Shown here one piece after another: positions 53,117-64,000 of a DNA stretch of 64,000 bases; within the stretch, counting starts at the first letter, position 1; each line of letters begins with the position of its first letter. Source of the DNA: Escarpia spicata (Eukaryota > Annelida > Polychaeta > Sabellida > Siboglinidae). The notes below the pieces were generated by a model. That model saw only the letters and a program-made list of their open reading frames with translations, did no database searches and was not told the origin of the DNA. The stretch covers positions 14,745,033-14,809,032 of the forward strand of contig OZ023213.1 in NCBI GenBank assembly GCA_963995525.1. Direction: 5' to 3'. Made by a program: the position numbers and the translations under genes.

Positions 53117-53604
53117 GATGTCAGGTTTTCACCTACAATTATATCCAGTGTTTTACATCTTAGGCCGTATCACTGAATTATGTCTGCAGATATTTCAACG
53201 GATCTCTGCATTGAATTGTGTAATATAGCGTGAATGAAACTTGCATTCATTGCACATGACGCTTTGTTATTACCTATATTAATGCCCGTATGTTGTGTGG
53301 ATGTCTTGTTAGATGACAAACATGAGAGTAATACTTACCAAGTGTTAGACGACACACAACATATTTAAATAAACTCATTAACGAGACTATATTTTAAATC
53401 ATTCATCCCATAATACGCATAAACAAAGTGAATGCCTTATACGTCCCTGATTTACCCATTCGTTATAGAAAACGACTTGTTATTACATCGCCCAGTCTAA
53501 ACTCTTGTTTAAGTTAGTTTACTTGTGGTGATCGTCTAACAAATAAAGAACACATACCTATTTCAATATATATTTGTAAACGTAAAGATGATTATCTTAC
53601 TTAC

Positions 53605-53700
53605 CGTTTAGATAACGATGCGACCAACCGATCTTCGACTGAAGCAAGTTGTGCTAAAGTGTGGAAATGTTGCCGTATTTATACACCTGTGTCTGAGTCA
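53605..53700 (-). promoter_or_regulatory. Core promoter and 5'UTR exon of gene copy 6
   Basis: TATA box at 53675-53683; exon ends at 53605 with donor GTAAGT. Confidence 0.65.
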
Positions 53701-56263
53701 CTGAGGCCTCGACGCCGAACAGGTAACAGTATTTGTTAGAAGTTAATCGAGTCACGACGAATTAGAAGACGAAGGGGTGTTGGTGATCTTAAATACTAAA
53801 ATCTATAAAAACGAAACGTTGCCATACGATGTAACTTATATGTGTCTGTTCTAATCGTCGTCTAATCCAAAATTAACACAGTTTTATAGCAATATAACAA
53901 GTGTGGTGTGATAAAGTAAACACAATGCACTTTCCTAAACCACCTCACTTAAGATTCTCTTTAATCGATTCATCGTACTTCACCCGAGCAAACATTAATA
54001 ATATGTCGTGTTACTGTACAACTGTTTTTCCTCGTTTTTCGTGTTTTCTTATTTGAATTATGACCAGGTAATTACTTAGTTGACAAATTGCCTTTGTTAG
54101 CGTGTTTGTTTTTGCCAACTCATATTATACATAGCGTTTCACAATTCTGGTTTTTCACATGTTGGTTCCAATTGACGTCATATCATGATACATACCTGTG
54201 CGATACATTGATGTAAATGTCAGCAAATTGATTAAGTATCCGGATAGTTTCTTGCAATGTTGACATACATGTAGTTTTAACACGCGAACAAGTTGTTCCA
54301 CCGAATTCTCTTAAATATGACATATTTGAAAAAGAATGTTTTAAGAAAAAAGCAGTTAGGGTGGCGAAAGAGATTACGAGTATTTCTTGAGCACATCTGT
54401 CAATTACAACTTGGGTATCAGCACTGCTGTAGCGCTACATTGATCTTTCAGAATGCTGGTTTTGTGACGATGTTTTTGCATGTGTCCTGAAATGTTTTGT
54501 GGGACAGCCTGCTCACTACACCATCTGACGAGCAGAGGAAGAACATTTCCCTATGAACGCCGCCTGTGTCTAGAATTTCCTAGATATGTGATAAGAAACT
54601 ATCGTTATTTATCTGGTAAATATAATATAATTGAATGAATGAATGAATTTTGTATTTGTGTTCAACAAGTGAAACACGGACATGTTCCAATATCATTTAT
54701 GTAGAAACTAGTTTACATAATTTTGTTCATACACGTGCTACTAAGGGATACTAGCAATTAGCAATGTTGCAATGGCTATGCTTAAAAAGCGTGCGTGCAT
54801 TGAAAGATTAAAGACGCACCTGCCGTCGTGTAAGTTGTTTTTGTCATACAACGGTTTGTGAAAAAATACAGACACTTGTTTTTACCATGTTAAAGCACTC
54901 TACAATACATCATGTTTCCTTAGCAGCAACAGAGCGTCCTGTAGGTAGACAATAATGAGTTTTGTACAATAAAATAATAATTGTTGACATTCGTGCGGAG
55001 ATCAGCTCTTCAGAAATTATACACATGCGTGTTTTGTGATGTCAGGTGAATACCAACTCTTGAAAAGCAGCAGAATAGAAATTTATCCCTGATTGACGTG
55101 GATGCCCCGAACACTATGATGATTGCATATTGAAATAAACAGTACCCAACAAACGAGCAGTTCCATAATATATATACTCATGCGCACATACACATAAATG
55201 CTGTCAAACATTCATAACATCAATTGCGGAAAGGTGTACGATCGCGACCACGACCAATTGCGCCGAAAGAATTTAATTAGTGCAATGCACGATTCTTACG
55301 CGAGTCTTTCTTAAAAACCATGCTACTTTTTCAATTCGATGAAATTTCGTCATTAACTGTTTTAAAGTAACAACCAACGCCCTACGCCCGATCCTGTATT
55401 ACGATAGCGAGAGACAGAGAGCTCGAGAGAGACAGAGGAAGAGAGCGAGACAGAGAGCAAGAAAGCGAGAGAGAGGGAGTGAGAAAGATATACAGTCAGA
55501 GACACTATGAGGAAGAGAGGGAGAGAGAGGGGGAAAACAGAAAGATATACATTTATTTTGATTAAAATATGCCTAGAGTAAGCTAGAAAACATACACAAA
55601 ATTAAACTGTGTTTATAGCGTGAGAAGATGTAATAAACATAACCCTATACATTGGTCAGGGAGAACGTCACTCAAACCGGACTGACAACTATCGTATGGC
55701 CTCCATTACGAGTACAAAGCCAATTTTAAGAGGTATGAGGAAAGATCTTACCATCGATGCCACCGCCTACGGTTAGGATCAGTAAGTAAGCACTACAATT
55801 TACTACACTAGTATACATCGTTCGAAGTTTTGAATCAATAACTCGTTTGATCTAATAATTCAAATCATCAGTAAAGTTGAGTAACTAGTATAAAATATTC
55901 AGGTGAATGTGCGACACGAGTATGGTAATTTATTAATGTGTTGATATTGTCGTAATTCATAGATGTCTCAAAAACACGTCCCGCAAACGTTTAATGTTTG
56001 GGAGGCTAACTATCTTCCCTTAAAGTCACCTTCGTCAAACTACCAGATGCAATACTTTGTTTAACTGCTTAGTCAAACGATGCCGTTTTTTGTTAACGAA
56101 TAAACCATCGGTCACATACACATGTTTGTTTTCTTAAATATGCCAAGAGAATCACGAAAAGAGGAACGTCGGAGTAACTAAGTATACATTGCTCATTTGC
56201 CTTTGGCGAACATAAACAACGCATTGAAAAATATATGCATTATGTTTATAGACTTTTCTCCTC

Positions 56264-57144
56264 TTTATTGCCCATTGGCACATAGGGTGGAAACAAGGGT
56301 CCTCCACCTTCTCCTGACTGCAGCTATCTTTGTAGTTTGGCACCAGCTTACATGTAGTTCTTTGAGTTATTTTTCTACAGTCTTACTCCTTGTATGTTTT
56401 GGTCGTCCACGTTTTCTTTTTTCCTTCAGGTGTCGATATGAGTGCTCCTTTGGAGATACTGTCGTCTTTTGTTCACAGGATATGGCTGATCAATCTCCAC
56501 CTTCTTGTGATGAATTTATTTTTCATATTGTTTTGTCTAATAATTCTGAGCATTTGCTTGTTGGAGAATCGTCGTGTTCAGAATATTTTCATTATATTTC
56601 GAAGGCATTTTGTTGAAAGGTAGTAAGGTGTTTGGTGTCAAGTTCTGTCATACGCCAGCATTGTGATCCATACAGATAAATTGTGAATACACAGCTTCGG
56701 CATAGTATCAGCCTTTACTTCTAGAATATATTGTTGATCTCCAAACGGGTTTCTGTTTGAAGAAAACCTGTCTGGTCTTGTTCATGCGATTCGTTATGTC
56801 AACATCGGCCTCTGCAACTTTGCACACAATTCTTCCCAGATAGGTGAAGGTATCTGTGGTTTGCACTTATTCATGATTGAGGTAGATCTATACCGGATTT
56901 ATCTGATTGATTCCCATCACCTTTGATTTATTTTTGTTTATCTTTAGTTCTAATTTTGTGGTGGTGTATTTTCGTGTGTTTGTCTTTTCCTGATTGTCAT
57001 GTCGCATATGAGACAGGACTGCTACATTATAATCGAATTCGACGTCATCGAGAAATGAGAACGTTGTCCATCGTCTCCCTTCTGTTGGTCTTGTTGTTGT
57101 GTTTTCATAATCGAAGGAATAATATTACTAAGATATTCCACTAA
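56264..57144 (-). mobile_element. RTE-like LINE RT relic, unit 6
   Basis: 5-bp deletion present; many variants shared with unit 4. Confidence 0.72.
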
Positions 57145-57339
57145 AACCGGATGCTCTATAGCAGCATTCAGAGAGCATAGCGTAATAAGCTTTTATTTGA
57201 TTGACCAGTCAACTGGTTCATCGGCAGATGCTCACTGCGTATGGCACGCGGTGGACATAGGTCGTGAAGAGGCTGTCATGTGCACAAGAACATATCAGTT
57301 AATTAATAACATATGTTGGCACAATATATCACCAACAAT

Positions 57340-58175
57340 ACGCGGAATGGCACAATTTCATGTATCTTTTTGATGGTGACCTTGTTCAACCTACACTCCA
57401 CATTAGGCCACCACTTTACAATTCCATGCCAATCAATACATTACGCATGGGTGTACACCATTGTCCAATGTAGGTAGACAAAGTAGATAATTATGCAAAC
57501 ATTGTAACTGTACAACGTTTGCGGAATGTCGCAGTTTTGAACACTCATCACTTGGTGATGACCTTGCTTGACCTTCACTCCACACTTACTGCACCACTTG
57601 ATAGGTCCCCGTAGTATCCTGTATTTAAGAGGAGACAGTACTTTTTCAAAATGTATATCACATGGTCATGAGTAAATGTGTAACGAAGGTAGGCTATAGG
57701 CCACCATTGGTACAGTATAACGTTTGCGGGACGGTGCAATTTTGAATATTTATTAATTGACGGTGACACAAACTCCATCAACTGATACCTCCAAGTGATA
57801 TATCATTTGGATGGGAAGAAATTGTTCTTTCGCGGTATATGTAACATGTCCATAGACTTGCAGTCGATACAGGGTAATTGTAACCAAATAACGTTCGCGG
57901 TATTCCAAAAGTTCAGATATTCATAATTTTGTGGAGACATGGTTTGACATTAGCTCCACACTTATTATACAGTGAAACAGCTTGATATCGTATCGTGTTT
58001 TGACAGGGCACCAATACGCTTTCCAAAAATATATAGCATAGCTATTTTGTTATTAGAAAAATAGATATGCAACCATTGTAATTTTAATACGTTTGCGGAA
58101 GCGAACAATTTCTCAATATAATCATTTGACGGTGACCTTATTTGCCCTTGGAATCATGCTAGTTCTACGACAGGC
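57340..58175. repeat. Five degenerate repeats of about 190 bp, unit 6
   Basis: Two small deletions in the first monomer (near 57400-57440) remove the first 68-codon frame. The fifth monomer lies in the strongly diverged edge zone. Confidence 0.68.
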
Positions 58176-59209
58176 CTCGTTGTGATGGGGATACCTAGGG
58201 TACATACTTTGGGTTTTTGTATGGGGAGGGGGTCATTTTAGTCTGTCCGTTAAGTAGTGCCTATCGTTCGTCTATTGAGGAGATATAAACGAATATCATG
58301 AAGTTATATTGGGCAGAGCTAATTTGTGTATTCATGCGACAAATATGCCTACTATGATTTGTTCACTGACATAATCATACAACAATACACCATATACCCT
58401 GAAAAATGCGTTTGGACATATCATTTTGATTGTTTGGATGTTTACAATTCGAGATATTCAGGAAAGTAGAATATATATTTTAAAGGCGATGGCAAATTTG
58501 CATATTAGTGAGTTAATACAAAAACGCTCAAGGATGCCAGAGTGGCACCCGTCGGATTATTGACCTAGAAGATTAGAAGGTCACAGAAATGCAAGAAAAC
58601 ACCGTGCGGACCCTAATGCACTGTCCACCTTCATCTCAAGTCCGTATAAAGATAATATCAACAAATACAAATATGTCGCTGGATATACCCACCGATTGGT
58701 TTTGGTGTTTTGAGGTATTGCTGATTAAAACAGTGTTGATTTAGTTATTTTTACTATAACATTAATTTAATTGGCCACAAAATACCACTAGCGCATGAAA
58801 AAATGTTCGCCGCACATCAAGAACAAATTGTCAATGCTTCACATAACACTTGCCACTTGATAGTGAATATTTACACTGCGGCCAGGAATATTGATGATTC
58901 AACAAATGTGTGATGTGGTATATCTTGATGTCCAGAGTATTGGAAGAATTCGAAATCGTCTAGATCAGAACACCAAGGTAACCTCTCGTTACAACTGTGA
59001 CATTTTTTGTATATACTTTTTATTTATTTATTTATTATTATTCTCTTTGAACTCGTCGTTTTAAATAGTATGCACTGATGTTGTAATGTTTAATATGTTT
59101 TAGTATTTATTATTGTTATAAATATTAATGTTTTTAATAATCATGATATATGTAGGACATAGACTGTAATGCCACTCTATTATGGAATAATTGCGTATTT
59201 TTGGCTCGG

Positions 59210-59415
59210 TGACCAACGCAGCTCTCGTATTGCCGCCGTCATGTTTTGGTGGTCACGGCGATGAATGCAGAGGTCGACACGCGCAGGTGATCGCTGAATC
59301 ATCTCGACGATATGAGGTAGCTTTTTGGTATTACCTACCAGGGCCGCTTTTCAGAAGTCGAGCGGCGAAGTGATCAGTTCTTGTATGCTCAGATGCGGCA
59401 GAGATGTGATTCGCG
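59210..59415 (-). mobile_element. CR1/L2-like LINE relic, unit 6 (diverged copy)
   Basis: The minus strand reads IVEMIQRSPARVDLCIHRRD then MTAAIRELRW. That is closer to the family pattern (RxDH, LRELHW) than the other units, so this edge copy may be nearer the ancestral state. The same internal stop is present. Confidence 0.55.
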
Positions 59416-60035
59416 CTACACCGCATGATTGACGTGCTCGACAGAATGCGTGTGCATAGAAGAAGAACGTTTCCTCATGCTCGCTTTATATCTGAGGCAC
59501 CGTACTATCTTGAATTCATTGACGACGCTTCGTATGAAAATAACACATTTTCTCTGTTTGGAATTCGTTTTTGTATGCACACGTGCTTATTGCTATTGTT
59601 CTCTATTACGCGAACTACTCGACGATTAGCAGGGGACGTGTAATATAACGAAAATAAATAAGGCGCTGACTAACGATGAACTGCTCAAACCTTTGTTAAT
59701 GTAAACGTCATGTTGGACACTTCTTGAAAACATTGTCTGCATTCAGTCTATACAAAATCGAAGCGGTATTATTTTCAAGTTTAAATAATTAAACACTTTT
59801 GTTTTATTCGTGTTTCGACATTTTCTCCAAATACTAGTGCTACCTACGGTTCGACCCGATAACAATAAAGATATTGTTGTACTGATAAGACATTCTCAAT
59901 CTCACACACAACAATCGTGACTTTCACATTGTTGTGTCTAGGCTTGTTTTTTTGCTGTGTTCTCTTGCACATCGGTATTTAGGAAATCATATATTTGAGA
60001 CGGTATAGTGAGTTTAGCTATTATGATTTTGTTGT

Positions 60036-62067
60036 CGAGCGTATACTAAACATTACGATGTTTTTATGTTTAAACATAATATACTGACCTTCTCATTAAT
60101 GCATGTCACCATAAATTGTAGATTTAAAGTGGCATGGGTTGTCTGTGCTTTATCGATCATGCATTATCAATGCGTTTCGCGGAGTATCAATTATTTCACA
60201 AACAACGTATACTTGCTTTGTATTGTTAGTAACGTCCATTTTCACCAACGATGAGAACAGACGTGCAATAGCTTGGAAAACACATCAAGAACGTGAAGCT
60301 CATCGTGGTGAGCTATGCGATGGATTTGTTGTAACAGGAATTCTCGGACGACGTGCGAAACTTGATGAACACTCAATGCAATTGCTGTAGGCAGGATATG
60401 GAAAATGCCTTGCAAAGATGTGTACCGTTCTAAGTAGAGCTAGTAGAGGCTGTGTTGAAGAACGGTATCTTATTGTGGGATAGAAAAACTTTCTATAAAC
60501 GCTTCTTTACAAAGGAAGCCAAGATGACCGTTGTCCGTGCATCCTCCATCTCAATCAAAGCCAGCTGTGGCATCATCAAGTCACCGAACACCACCGCACT
60601 TCAACAGTCTCATGACCGCTCACGTTATGGTCCCAAGTTTAGGCGAAATGAACATTCGAAACAGATCTTGCTTGTCTGGATGATGCTACGCCAAATACGT
60701 TCCAGTATATAATCCATTCACATCATAACGTTCGAGGTTCATTCTGCTACTGCTAACGGAGATTCACTGCTGACACAGCTACAACTGACAACACAACCAC
60801 CACTAATGATATATCCATCACTTATGTCACATAAATAGAGATTACTGATGATCCTACTACTGTTCACCCCCCCCCCCATGTATGAAATATCATCAAATAC
60901 GCTAAACAAATAATGTATATAGACCATGACTTCAATGCTGTCAAGCATTATAATATGTGTTACATACACAAGGTAAAGGAACCGATATTTTTAAGACACC
61001 CGCGTGAGGCTGGATCAAATAGGGAAAGTGGGATATAAAGAATGGGAAACGTTACACCAAGTAACACCACAAACCTCTGTCGGCAATGTGTGCGTAATTC
61101 TAGCCAACGACAACATACTGTGGATGATGGTGATATATTTAAACTGTAAGTGTTGTTATTCTAGAGGCGCCAGTTGTGTTACATTTATACCGTTTCTTGC
61201 AAAATTATATGGATCGCATATTGTTATCATTAAATAGTCAATCAGAAGTTAATTACACGATTACGTCATGGAATTGTACCAAATCTTCTGCAAGAATTAT
61301 ATCAACGCGAAAGGCTATACCAGACGAAACGCACACGTTTTTGTAACTGTTCTGTCAATACTTATTTCAAAAACTGTTGTAGTTCCATTGTTAATATACA
61401 TATTACTAACCGTTAAAGTAAAACATTTCTTAACCAGCTATTCTATGTATGCTGGTGGGATTGTTAAGAACAGGTTATATTAGTTGTGTTAAGACAGAAA
61501 CACAATTGTAAATCAAAAATGTTGTCAGATATGTCTGACAATGTGTTACCTGTGAAGCAATATATGTGAAGTGTTCTCATTAAAAGCCACGAAGTTAATA
61601 TAAATACTTCATCAGCTATTCGACCGGTACCCAATTATAGCAAACATAAGCGATATAACACATTTTCTAACTCTGCATTCACCGTACTATTATTGACCCC
61701 CACAAAAACAACAAACTCGATACCATTGCAAAGCCACCCTTTTCTGTTTCGTCAAACACAACAATATTATGTTCTACGAACAACATAAATGAACTTATAA
61801 CAGTAGACATGGTGTGACGTGTGACGTGGAAGGAGTGCAATCCAATATGATCAACTTAAGTAACAAGAAAACTATTAAACCGTGCGTTGTCAGCTGATGA
61901 ATTTACATTACGGTTATGTATTCAATGTAACACAAGCATTAACATACATAATGTGTAATATTATGGAGACACGAGATGTTGCAAGAAGGACGGTCTATGT
62001 GTTTCGGGTGGTATCACACGAACCAGACATGTAATTTCAAACCCCGCACTCTGGCTATATATATAAT

Positions 62068-62137
<70 letters not shown>

Positions 62138-64000
62138 TGTGTGTATATATACATTTGTCACAAAATAAAATATTATACATTTCATGACAAATCTTCAATA
62201 TAGAGAAATGTGTTCTTAACCTTCCTAAGACATCCAGAAACGTATGCGTTAAAATGCCTATCAAACTAACCGTTGCATGTTACATCGAACGAAGTTTGTG
62301 ACAGGGAACATCAGCAGATATACCGACACCAAGGTACCCCAAAGAGTTAGCGAACTAAATGCTATATGCGTGATAAAACCGGCCAACCCACTGCATCGTC
62401 AATCCTACATCAATGCCGTCTCCGCAGGTATGGACACCCCCGTCGCACGATGTGTACTCTAACGATCATGGCACTTGATTGATTGTTTTTGTAAGAAAGC
62501 TCTTCATTTTCTATGTCGTTCCCGAAACGAATTACACTGTGTGGTAGCAAGATGTTGTCGAGGAACCGAGTTGTCGAGAAACAAGCGATGTAAACGCTGC
62601 TAGCTTGCTTACCTCTCTCGTCCTTTAAGTCATTTTAAGCAATCACGGGAGGCACCCTCGATGTTAGGAAAAAACGAAGTCGCCACAAGACGAACTAGCG
62701 AGATAAATAATTCCGGTGAAGTGTGTACAATTACCGACCTTGCTTTGCATTTACTTACTTACTTAATTACTGCTCCCGTAAGCCGCCTTGATCATAGGGG
62801 CGCTGCATTGCTGAATGTTTCATCAGTCGACGCCAGTCTTCGCGGTTGTGTGCTAATGTCTGAGTTTCTGCGAAGGTCTTCCCAGTTCAATTTGCAATAT
62901 TGCCTGACCATCCCTTCCCATGTCTTCCCTGTCTTCTTTTCCCCGGCACTGTTCCTCGTTTTGCACTGCAGAAGACAAACATACCTGGGTGAGATTAACA
63001 TTCGACACGGCACCGTTACGACCATCCCCATCCTATATAATGCAAAATAGAAGTCGGGCAAATATTCAACTATCGTAAGTCACAGTTTGCATATTTTCTT
63101 TAATCGGTGTTTGTGTGCAGGTACTACATATAGGTCTATCATATTGGTTCCGTGTAGTATTATAATCAATATTGTGTACTTCGAAAGTCTCGAGAGATTT
63201 GTTGAGGTCGCTATAATTATAGTGGTAATTACGTAATTAATAATTATCTGATGTTATCAGTATATTCACCTGTACGTTCACATAATTAATGTATTCCGTA
63301 TGTATGCCTACCTGGTTGTTGAATAAATGCATGCGCATATGTTTCGTCTATCTACAGTGTCGAAAAAAAAAGTTTATGGAAACTTATAAATGAGGGTTGA
63401 CATCAGCGAACATTACTCAAGCAGTAAGAATGTCGTTAAAACACGTACACTTAGAACGGTCTGGAGTGCAAACAAGCTTGCACTGCTTGTTATATTTTAT
63501 GCGCCTCATTTAATTACTTTGAGGAGTTTCAGAATATTACCTGAATGTGTTTGTTTTATAGAACTTCGCAGCAAAGGGAATAATACTGCATTATCGACAT
63601 GTCTGCATTATGCGCATTTATAGCAATTAGTTATCTAATAAATAAATAAAAATTAAACATTGAACCCTGTATGAAACATTGTTCTTTTTGGGTTGTTTTC
63701 ATCCGTTGTGCCTCTCAATAAAAAGTAGTTTGAGTATAATTAGTATGGCTTAACATTAAAAGGTAAATAAATAAACTAGTCAGGAGTTCCATAGAGTGGG
63801 GCTGCCATCCATCTGGTGCTGCGATATAAAATGTTACACTAGGGCCATCTTGCGACCAAATCGTAATATTATTGGCTGGCTAACAAATTATATTTGACCA
63901 GTTATTGTACTAATGTTATGACTAGGAACGTTAAATTTAGTATGAGTAGAACGGGTATAACCTAATTAATAAAATGGTTTTATTGTAAGTCAATTTTAGT
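60036..64000. other. Right flank of the array, no supported gene
   Basis: Sequence unrelated to the array. It has a Thr-coding-like stretch near 60755-60810, a poly-C run at about 60869-60880 and an 8-bp perfect hairpin (TTGTCAGA/TCTGACAA) at 61522-61541. The longest open frames (62661-63050 plus, 62792-63061 minus) overlap on opposite strands and match nothing I recognise. They may be transposon remains. Confidence 0.5.
62056..62151. repeat. TA/GT compound microsatellite
   Basis: (TA)n, then about 30 GT units with one GA interruption, then TATATA. Open frames here are repeat translations. Confidence 0.95.

Larger units (their letters stand above)
50732..60035 (-). repeat. Tandem array unit 6, outermost unit (about 9.3 kb)
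   Basis: The gene half resembles the other units. From about 58,030 divergence rises sharply, with extra segments at about 58379-58505 and 59705-59835. Homology fades near 60,035 without a CA tract. The direct-repeat segment is absent (near 58796), together with about 45 bp beside it. Confidence 0.88.

Noticed and set aside
1..60035. Repeat spacing considered as CRISPR or rDNA array
   Set aside because: Units of 10 kb with spliced genes; no short direct repeats with spacers and no rRNA sequence.
62661..63061. Overlapping open frames on both strands in the right flank
   Set aside because: No domain recognised on either strand, no promoter or splice context; not listed as a gene.

Overview
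The window comes from an animal nuclear genome, probably an invertebrate and possibly a lophotrochozoan. The evidence is spliced genes with GT-AG introns, TATA promoters, AATAAA signals, non-LTR retrotransposon relics, CA/GA/GT microsatellites and AT-rich spacers. There are no bacterial operons, rRNA, tRNA or CRISPR. The species cannot be fixed from sequence alone.

Positions 1 to about 60,035 are a head-to-tail tandem array of six units of about 9.3-10.9 kb, starting at 8, 10061, 20963, 31056, 40681 and 50732. The array runs off the left edge; its right edge is inside the window. Each unit carries one minus-strand gene. I could rebuild it as a short 5'UTR exon plus four coding exons (55, 183, 156 and 191 nt, all introns phase 1). 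The product is 194 aa: a signal peptide and three cysteine/tyrosine/arginine-rich modules, one per exon, each with a core like the chitin-binding type 2 (peritrophin-A/CBM14) fold. All six copies are open, and I find only three amino-acid differences among them.

Each unit has the same layout by increasing coordinate: gene 3'UTR and exons; a LINE fragment in the intron between coding exons 2 and 3 (sense to the gene); a Z-DNA-prone tract in the next intron; promoter with TATA, AP-1-like and CRE-like sites; a GA-rich microsatellite; an RTE-like LINE relic on the minus strand; five degenerate repeats of about 190 bp; a 0.4-kb segment between 29-bp direct repeats (absent from units 4 and 6); a CR1/L2-like LINE relic; and a CA microsatellite at the unit end.

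The units are mosaics. Unit 5 switches from unit-4-like to unit-1-like sequence near 44.25-44.68 kb, and the unit-1-like tract continues into unit 6. Unit 2 alone has an 820-bp partial duplication with a 474-bp insert. The last 2 kb of the array (58.03-60.03 kb) is much more diverged. This pattern fits unequal crossover and gene conversion acting inside the array but not at its edge.

The right flank (60,036-64,000) is unrelated sequence. It has a TA/GT microsatellite, a poly-C run and no gene I can support.
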